DNA from: Ligula intestinalis
Taxonomy: Eukaryota > Platyhelminthes > Cestoda > Diphyllobothriidea > Diphyllobothriidae
Length of the DNA: 64,000 bases
Assembly (NCBI GenBank): GCA_036362985.1
Contig: JAYGXS010000003.1
Location: 49,088,941 to 49,152,940, forward strand
Reading direction: 5' to 3'
The first letter of the stretch is position 1. Each line of letters starts with the position of its first letter. The position numbers were made by a program, and so were the translations under genes. The notes beneath the pieces were generated by a model. The model had not been told where the DNA came from, made no database searches, and was given only the letters and a program-made list of their open reading frames with translations. Positions 43,905 through 56,359 of the stretch are shown piece by piece.

Positions 43905-44690
43905 TCGACCATTTGCCCGAGAGCAGGTGACTGAGGTCAGGTATAGTGAAAGTAACCGCGCCACTATCTACCCCACTGTAAACCCTCATCCACTTCAATC
44001 GGTGACAAAAGAAAGTCGAGATGACCGAGCAGGAAATAGGCATAAGCCGCTTTGTCCAGCTGCAGCCAGAAGCACCGTCTCATTTAGGCTTTTGTGACAG
44101 TAGAATTTACGCGGGTACTATTGCACTGTCTACCCTCACTCATCTATAGTAGGTGTCTATCCAGACTCTAGTAAACCAGAACTGATACTACTACTATCGC
44201 TACTGCTATTTCTAATGCTACTAACTAGGGGTCAGCTGAGTGATACTATTTGCTGGTACTATAACTGACTGTTTTGTAAGTCGGAAGTAACACTGATTAA
44301 AGTCGGCACTGGACTCATATCCCATCAATCTCAGCAAGAATTGTAGAAGTACTGGTGCTAGCATTGACGCCACCATTTGTCAGAAGTGACGCTGATTAAA
44401 CCGACGCTAGGATTCATATTCCCTTGGTCTCAACAAGGAGTTTGAATCTAGGTGTAAATTATTTCGGATAAGTACATGCTCGGGGCCCTGAGTACAAGAG
44501 CGTTTGCCTTGGTTTCCACACTCTCAACTCTATCCATCAAGCTGTACAGACTAAAATACTGCTTCTATAGGTACGTGCCTTTACTAAAAGTGCGACTATC
44601 TATTAATTATGCTTACCAAGGCCACTAGATAGTAAACTATAGGTACTGCCAGTGTGTGCTTTTTAGGAATTCGCACCCAGTATGCACTCA
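43905..44690 (+). repeat. R2 dispersed ~0.8-kb repeat, copy 2
   Basis: Collinear with 7029-7850 from the TTCGACCA block to the CTGCCAGTGTGTG block. Same orientation, 37 kb apart. Indels break all frames between copies. Confidence 0.8.
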
Positions 44691-44839
44691 CAATCTGTGT
44701 GTGAGGTAATAGTGATTATCATTAGTATATAATAGAGCGTTCTTAAAGTAATGTGCAAGTCCTACCATGCCCTTATGTCGTGCAGTTTGTTGTCTGTAGA
44801 CCATCTATAGGCCTACTAAAGTATCCATCTGTAGCTTTG

Positions 44840-45560
44840 AACTTACAGAACGTTCGCTCGTATCCCCTTGATCTCAGCAGGGAGTGTGAATATGAGTTGA
44901 AGCTATTCCAAATCAATACACACCTTCAGTAGCTGTGAGGCCAGACTTCTGGAAACCAAAGCTGGTACTGCTGCTGATATTTCTTATACTACTCACTAGG
45001 GGTGCAGGTGGGTGATAGTATTGCTGGTACTATTTCGGGCTGTATTATTAGTCAGAAAGTGATTCTGATTAAAGTCAGCACTGGGCTCATCTCCCCACAA
45101 TCTCGGCAAGAAGTGTAGTGGTACTGGTGCTAACACTGACGCTACTATTTGTCAGAGGTCAGACCATCATCTTTCTAAATAGGTGCGCTACAAGAACGAT
45201 ACTACAGGACAACAGTATTGCTAAGCCTGCAATAGGCTAAAAGCTTAGAATAGGCTTTGAGGACTAGTCTACACTATCAAAGCTAAGCAAATCTAGACTA
45301 AGAGCCTCGACTGCGTAAACTAAAAGGTACATCTGTGTCTAAACTTAGTAATGAAGCCACAGCCAGGTATATTTTAAGGTAAGCTAGAATAGAATTATGT
45401 ATAGCTAAAAAGCAAATTAACTGCTGCTGTCACATTTTACGAAGTTTGGGATAGGATACTGCTGCTAGAGGTAACATGCCACTGCTAAGCGTGCTAATTC
45501 TAGTAATCATACTTACTAAGACCAGTAGATAGTACATTCTAGTAATATATTCCTGTAATC
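44840..45560 (+). repeat. R2 partial, rearranged copy
   Basis: Repeats several R2 landmarks directly after copy 2: CTTGATCTCAGCAGGGAGTG, GCTGGTACTGCTGCTG, TGATTCTGATTAAAGTCAGC and the final GATACTGCTGCTAGAGG block. This gives a tandem-like array of R2 pieces. Confidence 0.6.
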
Positions 45561-48329
45561 TAAGAAATACCTGACGTGTATCCTGTTTTCGTATCAAGCA
45601 TAACAAATTGGACTATGAGCTCACGCGCGTTCGAAATTTCATCTAGGCTGATTTATAAGATACCCGGGCAACCGTTCACGTCCGGTTGGTAGGTAAGACT
45701 CCAACGTAGTGCTTAGTTGACTGCCATATTGAATCAAAAACTTTAAAATGAATAAAAATTGCTGTTCTTGACTCTTGAGCACCTGTAACGATATCGCTGT
45801 AAAAAAATTCGTCAAGGTAGGCGCTCATCATCCACCCTATAGAGGTGCTCCCTCCAGGAGTTATCATTGTCTCAATATGATCTAGTTGCCGAGGATTAAG
45901 GTCTCTTATGGGATTTCTACGTCTGGTATCCTGTCTGGCTACCACAGTTTCACTAGTATCCACAGGCAGCTGAGGCGGAATTTAGTCTCTTTTTGTTTGG
46001 TTGACGCAGACGCTCCATATCTCCGCCCTGTAGAAAAGTTTTGTCAGGACTACCGCCATTTACACTGCGTCGAGATGAAGCCTACGACAATTCCACGTGG
46101 AGAAACGTAATTGGCCGAAGCCCTGGCTGGCTTTAGAGATCCGGTGGGCTCCTTAGTCGTCCATCTTGGTGGTTTTTTTGGAGATTATACTGCCTATATA
46201 ATCGAATTTGTACATAGGTCATCGTTTGTTCCTTCACCGGTGCGGACTGATGCCCGATCACGCTCTTGTCTGTGTTCATGGCCAGTTCGAAGTTCACGGA
46301 GATATTTATGATGCTTTTTAGTCATGCTGCTGTGGACAGCTGTTCGCGAAGAGGCGGTGATGTTAATTGCGGCACCTACCTGCCTCATCTCAGGTAAACA
46401 AATTCAAGGACAGGAAAGCCTTCTGTTGGCTGATTTTTAAGATAACTCACTGTTTTTCATCATTTAAGCAAATATAGTGTGGTTTTTGACCCCCTCCTGA
46501 ACAGTACAATTTTGGCCCCGCAAATGGTCGCACGGGGATATTTCACTTAGCAACCTCCTCACGTGCTATCCCTGCGCCAACAGGACTCATGGAAACTGAG
46601 TTTTAATGTCTCTTATTTAAACTTCACACTTCACTACTCATAGACTTGGAAAAGAAAGCTAGTTGAATGAAGCGTGGAGCAGAGTAGAGAGGGAATTTAT
46701 TATAAAGGAGTTCTAGTCGTCTGGACTTTGACGGAAGAATGAAGCGTCTTTCGCAGTAAGAAAAATGTGTAATTCCCCTCCCTCCTCCAGGCCTGAGGAC
46801 TTATTCTGACGGAAATTCGTGACATAAGAACAGTACCAGGAGCGACAAATAAGCCTACAGGGAGTCAAATCTCGCCTTCCCTCATTCAAACATACGGGAT
46901 TCTGATTGGTTTTATTCGTGAGCGCGGACGGAAATCCGACCCGGTTATATAGCCCTTCGATTTAAAAGCACACGCAGACAATTCCGGGACCTGGATGACC
47001 TCTCATTGGCCCTGGATGACCTCTAATAGGCCCTGGATGCTAACCTGCTCCCGCGATCAAGTCACGGGACAACCTCACGTGACTGAGGCTTAAGACGACT
47101 GCGGCAGTAAAAGCTGAAACCTGCTGACATGTTGACGGCTTTTACGACTGCAAATTGAGCCACGGGGATCATGCGATCCTCCACTTGCGGCACGAAGATG
47201 ACATGCGACTGCCACTTTGAAGTATGCCCGCTAATATATTTCCAGCCTTCCAAAGGGGAAAATCACCCACCTGAAAAGCTACACATTAGTCCGCATGTCG
47301 ACTTATTTTGGGAAAATGAGGCCCACCAAGCCGCTTTATTCATTGATCAAATAGCTGTAAAATAAGGTCACTGGAAGCGGCAAAACATAAGCCCCTTTAG
47401 TGCATATAGGAAAAGTTCCGCCTTCAGGAAAGTCCCTAATATTGCAGTGATTAAAGCTGTAGCCTTTCTGTCCGTCTATTGACCATTGCTTACATTCATT
47501 TATTCTGGCCACGAGTGTTAAAGTGGCTGGAAAACTGAAGTGATAGACTTCGCAGAAAACAGTTTCACCGATATAGAATCAAAATCAAACATTTTGGACT
47601 TGGCTTTGATACCTTGTCCTAACCTGGAGGAGCACCCAATTGCATTAATGGTGGCGAATAACAGTGAATTCAGATGTTCGCAGTCGATGATATCTTTAAA
47701 TTACCCCGTTTCTGGCTCAAAAACCTAGCCTGAAATCACACACTGAGAAAATTCATCTATTACCACGAAGAGGAAGTTAGGGTAAAAATTGTGGGCATCC
47801 CAAGCAATATATTTTATTAGCGATAAAGTTCCTCGGGAAAGAATAATGTTTATTGTGATTATTTTAGTCTCGTTCCCCAGCTTGTCGTCAGACGAATGAG
47901 AGTTGTGTAAAAACAGTTAGCTCAAAACGATGACTAACACAAGTTTCTATTGCGGGTCAAAGTTAAGGAAGATAATCCTCACTAGCATTTAATCATGCAG
48001 TCAGTAGGGAAAATAGTTATCATCCGCATGCAATTATGCGATAAGGGGAGCTGTTTTGCTTCCTTCTGATCTTGAGAGATTCGTAGTTGACATCCAACCC
48101 GATATGCCTATTGAGACATACCTCATCTGAGTGCATTGCCTCCAGGAATTTGTGGCCCTTCGTAGTTGGGCAGGCACCAACGATTTGGGGTTTGTCATGC
48201 ACACACCACACGCATTTGCATGGGAGCAAGGACGGTGACTTCCGCGTGAGTTCGTCTATATTGATAGTCAACTTGCGTCGCGTCTACCGCACTCTGTACT
48301 CCTCAGCCGCACCTAGATCCAGCGCCATG
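45561..48329. other. No gene recognised; short tandem repeat at 46990-47041
   Basis: A 21-bp unit starting CCTGGATGACCTCT occurs about 2.4 times at 46990-47041. Otherwise nothing was supported. Confidence 0.4.
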
Positions 48330-48475
48330 ACCAAACTAATACCGGAAGCGGGAGAGGGCGCACTTGATGACTGACTTGACGAAAACCCGCACCTACATGT
48401 ACCATCATACCCCTCACTTGCGGCAGTCATTATGCATGCCCATCCCCAAAACGCATGCCGTATCCTGACCTAGCC
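48330..48475 (+). repeat. R4 dispersed repeat copy
   Basis: Parallels 41985-42150, including CATGCCCATCCCCAAAACGC. The preceding 'TTCGTCTATATTGATAGTCA' also resembles 51868-51888. Confidence 0.5.
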
Positions 48476-49087
48476 TCCCCCCAGTTGGTGCCTACCGTGT
48501 GGCCCGCTTATTGCTTTCTGTGTGCAACATACTTAAGGCCATCAACTATACATTGCGCACACGATTCTCGTGCTCACACGATTTCCTACTCACAGAGCTC
48601 GCAGCGGACAAGTACGCTAAGAAGTTGCTACCAAAAAAACACAGGGAATGCTGGAGGGCCCATTGATGAGACGAACCCTTCATAGTTGTGCTATGCAGCG
48701 GCCGAATATCGACGAAACATGTAACTGGGCTTCAGCTAGCCTCTGTGCTGACAGGATGGGTTATTCGGTAACCCTAACATACAATAAGACGAGCCAGCAC
48801 TATACCTCATTCGTAAACATCCTTAAGTTGGCTGATTCGGCTGCAAGTCGACGTTCTGGTAGAGGAATCGGATATAACCAGCAATCTTTAATGAAGCATA
48901 TGAAATGAATTACAGACTAAGAGTTAAAAAATAGCAACTAGGTTCAGCTACAGCGAAGAGAATAGGAACGAATTAAAACTGTAGCAACAAGTCAGTGTCG
49001 TATGGAAAAGCAAAATAAGAAAGTTGTTTCGATTGCCAAATTAATGCCGCTCTCAAGTCTGCGGTAGCAGGGTTGGGGTCGGTGCCA

Positions 49088-49155
49088 TTACGACGAGGAC
49101 TTCTGTTTGGCTTTCAGGTCAGACACGGCTGCCTTGATGGCATCCTCGGCGAGCA
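49088..49155 (-). CDS. ISCU: ISCU exon 3: C-terminal helix and stop
   Basis: Begins with TG, completing the Met130 codon split as A|TG. Encodes [17 protein letters not shown] and SSS, with TAA at 49090-49088. The acceptor is CCCAG on the minus strand. 'MLAEDAI' is the family motif after LHCS. Confidence 0.95.
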
Positions 49156-52100
49156 CTGGGCATAAAAAGGAAGGAAGGAAAGGAGTAAATAAGACTGCCA
49201 AAGTAAAGCCGCTCCAGGAGACCAAAGTCTGTGGTAGCAAACTTAGAATAAAAACGGGAGAATTCGAGCAACGGAAATCAAACATACAAAGGGGACATGG
49301 ATTAAATGAAGCTGGTAAGACGACACCAAATCATTGTGGTTCGGACTTTCACATGACCCAAAACAGAACTGTTAGACTGTCTAAGTTCTGCTAATATTCC
49401 CATATTCAACTTGAAGAGTCTAATTGGCAAACATGTGCCGTCGGCAATCCATCACCGGGTCGGTAGAATTGCGAGAATAATAAAATAGTAGTCGGACAAG
49501 GTTAATAAGTGCCGTATGAGTACAGCTCATCGTTTTCATGCCGTCCATATGGCGAAGTCGGCATACAGAGGTCACTGCGTTGGGGGAGGGGACAATTGGG
49601 ATGGACTGTGAGTCGCCGATCGCCCCTCACTCCCTGCTGACAGTTGTTAATTCCGTGCACGTCACTGTGTACTCGAACCACGGCCAATAGTCCCAGCCTA
49701 TCGTAATTGGTCCCCCACTACCCCAGCGCAATGACTTCGACATGCCCGCCTCGCCATACAAGAAGCATGAAAACGATGCGTTGTAAGCCGTTTTAACAGT
49801 TATTAACCCCATCCAAGTCTACAATTTCATAATCCTGCAACTGTACCGGTTCGATTATGAATTGTCGAAAATACATGTTGGCCAAAAAGACTTTTCAGGA
49901 ACTGGTACTGAATATGTTATTGACAAATGTTGTGCAACAATACAAGCTCGGCCACCCAAGAATCCGTCACAGTATGAATAGTGTTCTGTGTTAGAACGGC
50001 CTAACGAACAGCCTTAGCAAACAGCTAGCTTGCAACCGACAGCCGCACTCAAAGCAAGCTATCGATCGACCTACACGGGCGAACGTACACAGGCATGAAT
50101 AATTCAAAATTCAAGCTGAATGTCAGCCTCTGAGTCCTAGCCAATCGTACTGGTGGCCAATCTAGGAGAAGCTGATTGGTTCGTGAACCTATCTCACACA
50201 CGTTCGTTACCCTAAACTTGTTGTACCTTTTTGCACTCAAAGACTTCTGCTGTTGCACAATTCTTGTCGTGTTCTTCCTTTGAGGACTCACACAAGACGA
50301 ACTTGGGCGGTGACATCTTGGGTTTGGCAACCGTTACAACACTGACGAACGCCTGTGGCACACGTGCCTTACCTGCCCACACTGTATCAGAACATTCAGA
50401 CACTGCAAAGGTGTATTCAGTCATATGTACCGATGTGAAAATGTTCAAAAAAGAGTACAGTCGAAGTATCGGTACCCGAACACATGAGCTCACTTAGACT
50501 GTGCATGAACCAAGACAGCTAAACCACTCTGCACGCCAACCATCGGTCAGGTAGGAAACATTAGCAACAGCAGAATGTAATTAGTCAGTATTGTCGTGGC
50601 CATAAAAACGCCTTATTTGAGAATACGCTTATTCCACTTCTGTCAAAGTGGCACTTCGGAGCGAAATCCGGCCATAGGTAGAGTGAAGGTCCGGCACGCG
50701 TATGGCATGCACAGACGACGATTTTACGCCACGTCGTTCACTGAGTCCTATCATTAGTAAATAGCACAGAAAAAAACTGGTCGACGCCAAGTTACTTCCC
50801 CCCCCCCGCCCCCCCCCCCGCATAACGGCCTGAACTTAGCAAGACGCGCCAACAGTTGTGTCTGGGAAGCCTATCAACTGGTGAGATAAATGGATTCTGC
50901 CTAGGCATAAAAAACCTAACTGACAAAGGCAAGGAAGAACAGAATGGCTATTTCTGGCCGAAATTCTCGCAAGAGGTGACAATCGGGTGAGCCGAGAACT
51001 ACCTGAGTCATGCTTCACGGGCCCCCAATCCACAAACAAGTGCAACGAGTTGCCCAACCCATATTCAATGCTGTGATTCAATTTGGCCAAAGCAAGTCGT
51101 TACTTGAGGAACGGGCAGGCCACCGCCTCATCTTACGCCAACACCGAAGAGCCAGATGGCCGAACAATTATTAAGCCCGAGCCCGCCGCCCGTGATTAAA
51201 GTTCAACAGCTCAGAGCCCGCGTGCCGTCCAACAAACTAATCACGCGCAAGAAGGCAATTGACGCTAATTGTGGCTGTATGTTTGCAGTAATGACTGTAT
51301 CCTATAAATAATGCAAACTTCTGTGCATGCATTACCCATTTCTGCTACTGTTCATGTCTCTGAGGATAAATCCGCGACGGATGGCGAATAAACATTTTGT
51401 CCCAGCGATCGAGTTTTCTCCTTCTCAATTGCTTCCTGGGACACGCATGTTCGCTTGTATTGGCTATTTCTGGCTTATTAGCCGTCGTCAATCAGATATA
51501 CCCGATCCCAAGTGTTGCACAACCCCTGATGCTCGAACTCGAGACCCGCTGGTCAGAAGTCCAACATCCTAACCAGTGAGCTACGAGCTCGTTGTGCTGT
51601 CAGTTATGATCAGGTGTATAAAAAGCAGTATTGAGCACCCACCGATCGCGTTATAGGACTCATGCGTCGCATTGTGCTTTGACACTCATTCCCCAGTCTC
51701 GCCAGTAGCCGTTGGACGGCCAGTATCAAAATCAGGATAACATTATCGAAAAATACTAGAACTGATGATCCCGCCAGGATAGCTCCTCACTTGTATATAA
51801 GGACAAGGTTGTATGTGGCACACGGAGGGGAGCCATTTATTTTTGGCAGTCACTGCAATCACGCTCAAATTCGTCCATATTGATTTGCAATTGGGATGCG
51901 GTGAGTGAGATAGATGCACCCAGGTCTGCGCGTGGAAGTTGCGGCAACGCCCATCCTGTAGGGGCACGGCTTGGGCGCTACCAAGACTTGTTTCGTAAGT
52001 AGCTTAATAGGCGGCGACTAGCAAATGGCTACTCCGATGTACACTTGACATAGGACTTTCGGCTACTTATACCCGGCCATACCCAACTTCCAGCTAGTCT

Positions 52101-55100
52101 ATACTGTCGGAAATATATAAAAAAATTAATAGGGGATTTAGAGAACGAGAAACGTATTGAAAATGGGGAAATGTGCCAAAGCATCAAAATACGACAACTG
52201 CATGAAAACCACGGACGTAGATCGATCTTGGTGCGCGACTTCTTCTGCAGACGTTTTCCCTTAGTTCTTCATTATTTTTTTTCCAGGTATTCCCGACAGA
52301 CTGGTCAGTCCGCGAGTTTCCATCAATAAATAACTTACAGCACTTGGTGCGCGGTACCTTAACTAACCAACAGTACTCCAAAGCGCCTCGATAACTTTTG
52401 AAAGAGTTTACACGGGTGGAGACAACGATGCTAAATAAAATCGAAAAAGTGAAAAACTTCAATTCAATCATGTGATGCACAACAGGGGCAGACCATTTGA
52501 GGACATGGTGCGCAGTTAGTACAGTAGACAAAGATCTTCTAGGGGTAAAGATAGACGACTGTGTTGTGAAGTTCCTACAACGTCGTTTTTTCAACAACTA
52601 AAATATTTCGTGTTTGTGCTGTGTCGCACGAACAAGGTCAACTCAAACAACTCGTAATCGTGCTAGAGACTGGTTTGCCTCGGGTTACTATTGTACCGTT
52701 AGTAAATATAAGGAGACGCCGGAGGAAATCGGAGCGATTGAACATCATGGAACACTTCCATAAGAATCGTGCACTAAATTAAGGATATTTTTTGAGTACG
52801 TCAATACTGAAGTGGAAATAGGTTCAATCTTTCCGAACGAAAAGACTGCAGATGTGAAAGAAAGAGTGCAGTGTAAAAAGTCACGATTGTTGACTACTTA
52901 CTAGAACAGTGGAGTTTAACTGGTGGCAATCTGAGTTCCTTTGCGATTTCGGTGTTCTTAATGGTAGTGGCCTCATCCATGGTCTTGCCCTTGACCCATT
53001 CAGTCACCAGAGAACTTGAGGCGATGGCAGAACCGCATCCGAAAGTCTTGAATTTGGCATCAATAATCCGGCCTTCGTCATCAACCTAAATAGGGGAAAG
53101 GTGCATGAGATGTCTTCTCGGTGACTGCAGAGTCAGTGCCAGGAAAATGCCTTACATGTGCACACAGGCAAGGTGGATGCCAAACGGAATCTGTATACAC
53201 GAAAATTCCAAGAAAGTGAGCAAATACGCCGTGTTATCAAAGAGGAATCATTCAGGGTCAAAGATGGGCTCACTCTGACACCAACAGGAAGCTTCTATGA
53301 CTAGGGAAACTATCTGAAAGTGCGAACGACCAAGTCGGGGACATTGGAAGGACCATCGCTGTGTTATTAACCATCGCTACCTACTGGTGCCCTAAACCCT
53401 TGGATTACTGACTACTATTCGCCATACGGTAGCATGTGTCGGCTGCACACTCAATTTCGAAGTAAAAGTGGCACTAACCTTGCTTCATTCTGCAATCAGG
53501 ATAACTCAATACAAGCCACTCTGTCACAACTTAGTCAATATAATGGAGAAAAGTAGAGCCTGATAGCGACAGCAGACAGCTAGGGCTAGCTTCGAGTCTG
53601 GCCAATATACAGTCGGCAACCAACAGCAACGGGGAGTGAACAACTAAGACATAACATATTGATTGTCCTACGAAACTAACAAAGGTCGATAAAGACCCTG
53701 AACGGCCAATAAGCATGTCCTACTTCCAGCGCTACCTCGGGGTTCGATTGTAACTAGTGAAATATTAAGGAAGAAAACCAAAGCAAACAAGTAAAGAGGC
53801 ACCTGTGCCTTGAAGCTCCAAAAAAGCTCACATCCATACACATCATGGTAGGGCATCAGCAAAAATATTATCCAATGGTTCGAGCGAATAGGCTGAGGTG
53901 TTTAGTTATGAGTCGGCGTTGGATGTTGATTTTTGAAACGTATAAAGGCTCTCAGACCCGTAGTACTTCGCTTGACAAATGCAGTTTGGATGCCTGGTGT
54001 CTGCCGAAACCGGGACAACGCCCTAAGCACTCTTCTTCCGATGAAACGCTTAGGACGGTAATTCTCTCGGGAAAGCAAATTCATAAATACGCCTCTGTTG
54101 TCAGCTGAGCGGCGCATCCATGGATGGCGAGTAGTGGCACGGGCTTCAGTGAAGGTTAACTGCAAAAGAAGCCGACTTTCTTGCGTGACCAAATACCACA
54201 AAGATCGACGACGACACTGTGCCATGAAAAGCGCGAATGACCATTAAAAACACTGGCCTGTTATTGCTGCTCTACAATGATATTTTTCATTCAAACTGCG
54301 GGAGGAGACAGGCCCGACAATTCTCAAGAAGCTGTGGTAAAATGTTTGATTCAAGCACCAAGATCCATAGAAACAGAGGCGCTCCGTAACTCTGGTCAAG
54401 TGGCCAGGGTGAGTATTATACAAGTTGGGTCACTAAATCAAAAACGAAAACTTAGTACTAAATACCGAAAAGTTCAAACACTTCTGGACCGTGATACCTA
54501 AAGTCCGCTGACGTGCAACTTTCATCGGCACAATGTGAATATCTGCTTTCTGTTTAAATTTTGAATCTTAGACGGGCAGGAACTAAAGATTCCAGGGTCA
54601 ATCAAAAACTCATAGTATCACATTGCAAGAAGCAATTTCTCTTGTAGACACGGTGTGATTATCGACTTGTGGTGAGTGAGCCAGACGGTGTTTACTAAAT
54701 AAATAGTAAGTGATCTGCCGGAATACGCATAACCGAAATGTAATATTACCAAAACTTCCGTCTTTTATGTGTATGAAGCAAATTCAGCTACCAACGAACC
54801 TATCTGCAGCCGCAGGATCTGGCTGAACGACTTTCCGTGATGTGCTGGTTATTACCGGGGAGCGGAATGGACAGAGTAGACAGCTACTGGGCTGCGTTGG
54901 CGGTAGCAATGGAGAACGCACAACATTGTCGACCAGGACCCAACATGTACTGTCCGCACATCTGCAAACATCCGCTAGATTGGACTCCAAACGACTTTTG
55001 CACGACTAGCCAGGCAGACAACAGTCTAGCCAGCCTAAGGCTTTGGATGCCTAGATTGGCAACGCCCATAACTCTCACCACTTTCTCGCTCGTCAACGCC

Positions 55101-56359
55101 TGCTAAGTAAATCCTTCGACTAAGGTCAAAATAGTCCTTACAAGACACCTTCGTGTCACCAACCATTGAAAACCCCAAGTAGCAAAGATTCCGATTAGGT
55201 ATATCCGGTAAAGGTTTGCAAGTACAAGTAGTTAAGGCTCTCTCCGCTACAAAAGACTGAACGGACTATCAGTCCTAAGGTAGGAAGCTGTGAGTAGATG
55301 CCCAATAGCTGTACAATTTCTTCACGAGTTTAGTAGACAATCCACGACATTGAATGACTGTTGATGATGCGAAGGACGCCGTGGTGGTTGAATATTTTTA
55401 CCTTTCGGTAGTTTTACAGTTGACATGAAAGATGCGGGATGGCAAGATTCTGAGCTGGGTATGGATTTACTATAATAAGTAATTCGAAGATGCACATTCT
55501 TGAATGCTGCCGTGAATATAACCAGCCTTGTATCCTGCAAACTGATGAAAGCGTCAGATTTCCTTCACGGAAAATCATTGCAGCAGATAATAGGACTGGA
55601 TGGTAACCTATTACATTCAGTATACATTTAGTCAGACGTTCAAAAGAATGCATCAAGTGGCCACCTTGCCCAACTGCCCATTGGCTGTAGTCTGAAAACG
55701 ATTGCGCGCGGTTTCGATGCCAAAGTCGCACTAATATGCCTGTTGGTCACCTTAACAACTTTGAAAACATGCATAAGGCTTAGCTACAAGAAACTATAGT
55801 ATACAACGTGAAGTGTGCGAGGCAGTCTGACTAATTTTTCTTTGCTTCGATGCCATTAGTCAACCTATTCGTCTGTTGCATATACAGAAGCTAAGGCACA
55901 TCCAACACTACAATACTGCCATTTTGAGGAACCAGGCGGTTAAATACCTGAAAGGGACATTCTGGCTCGAATCGCCTTCAATTAGGGTTTTCGCAGGACT
56001 GATGGGGTTCAGTAGTCGACCTTGACCGTGGAAAGAAAGCAAAAGTGGCCCAGAAGCGAGGGAGTATAAATATGATTGTAAAACAAAGTAGCTCTAATGA
56101 CAGACACAGAAACTAGAAAAGATACACTTCTTTTAAAGCGATTTCTTCGATTTACCTTTATTTGCAATTTCATGACATCACCGCAGGCTGGGGCACCAAC
56201 AAGACCTGTTCCAACACGTTTGTCCTTCTTATCCAGGGAACCAACGTTACGCGGATTTTCATAGTGGTCAAGTACCTTTTCGTGGTACGCAGCGGAAGTT
56301 ATGCGCAAGGGATGACTCCCGACGTTTAGTTTCAACGCATTTAGTGCGAGTCTGTTCAT
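49088..56359 (-). CDS. ISCU: ISCU/IscU, mitochondrial iron-sulfur cluster assembly scaffold (three exons, complete)
   Basis: Spliced exons 56359-56156, 53085-52902 and 49155-49088 encode 151 aa. ISCU is the mitochondrial scaffold on which NFS1-ISD11-frataxin build [2Fe-2S] clusters before HSC20/mortalin hand-off. All ligands are present: Cys59 and Asp61 (ACGD), Cys85 (FGCGS), His127 and Cys128 (LHCS). The chaperone site LPPVK is at 121-125. Residues 1-24 ([14 protein letters not shown]...) are basic/hydroxylated without acids, as a mitochondrial presequence; the mature part starts near [17 protein letters not shown]. The ATG at 56359 was preferred to an in-frame GTG further up. A CTACAG acceptor-like site sits 11 bases before it, compatible with a 5'UTR intron or trans-splicing. 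All introns are GT-AG. ATTAAA (minus) at 48892-48887 is a possible polyA signal. Looks functional. Confidence 0.96.
49156..50790. other. ISCU intron 2, left part; nothing recognised
   Basis: Open frames of 61-95 codons appear incidental. Confidence 0.4.
50791..50822 (+). repeat. Poly-C tract
   Basis: Two long C runs separated by one G, ending in CG. Confidence 0.9.
50960..51450 (-). repeat. R1 copy in ISCU intron 2
   Basis: Collinear with 100-530: GTTGCCCAACCCATATTCA, TTTGGCCAAAGCAAGTCG, GCCAGATGGCCGAACAATTA, then GACTGTATCCTATAAATAAT and a final GCTTCCTGGGACA. Confidence 0.75.
51455..51720 (-). repeat. S2 tRNA-derived SINE with associated segment
   Basis: Minus strand A-box GTAGCTCACTGGTTAGGAT (51567-51585) and B-box GTCTCGAGTTCGAGCATC (51528-51545). 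The tail CGGCTAATAAGCCAGAAATA lies at 51464-51484. It is the best-preserved tRNA-like head in the window. The segment 51610-51720 is S2-associated. Confidence 0.8.
51721..52901. other. ISCU intron 2, right part; weak R4 similarity at 51860-51900
   Basis: A 137-codon minus frame (52184-52597) overlaps no recognisable domain. Otherwise nothing. Confidence 0.35.
52902..53085 (-). CDS. ISCU: ISCU exon 2: core Fe-S scaffold domain
   Basis: Acceptor CTATTTAG, donor GTAAGT. 61 codons plus the A of Met130. Contains [31 protein letters not shown] and LPPVKLHCS, essentially the conserved family core. Confidence 0.97.
53086..56155. other. ISCU intron 1; no feature recognised
   Basis: No known repeat of this window and no convincing exon was seen over 3 kb. 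Confidence 0.4.
56156..56359 (-). CDS. ISCU: ISCU exon 1: presequence and first ligand motif
   Basis: 68 codons from ATG (56359) to KLQIK, donor GTAAAT. Includes [33 protein letters not shown]. Reading through the donor would give a non-homologous tail, which supports the splice. Confidence 0.96.

Noticed and set aside
54837..55106. 89-codon frame in ISCU intron 1 as an additional exon
   Set aside because: ISCU is complete without it and the frame is on the opposite strand with no homology.
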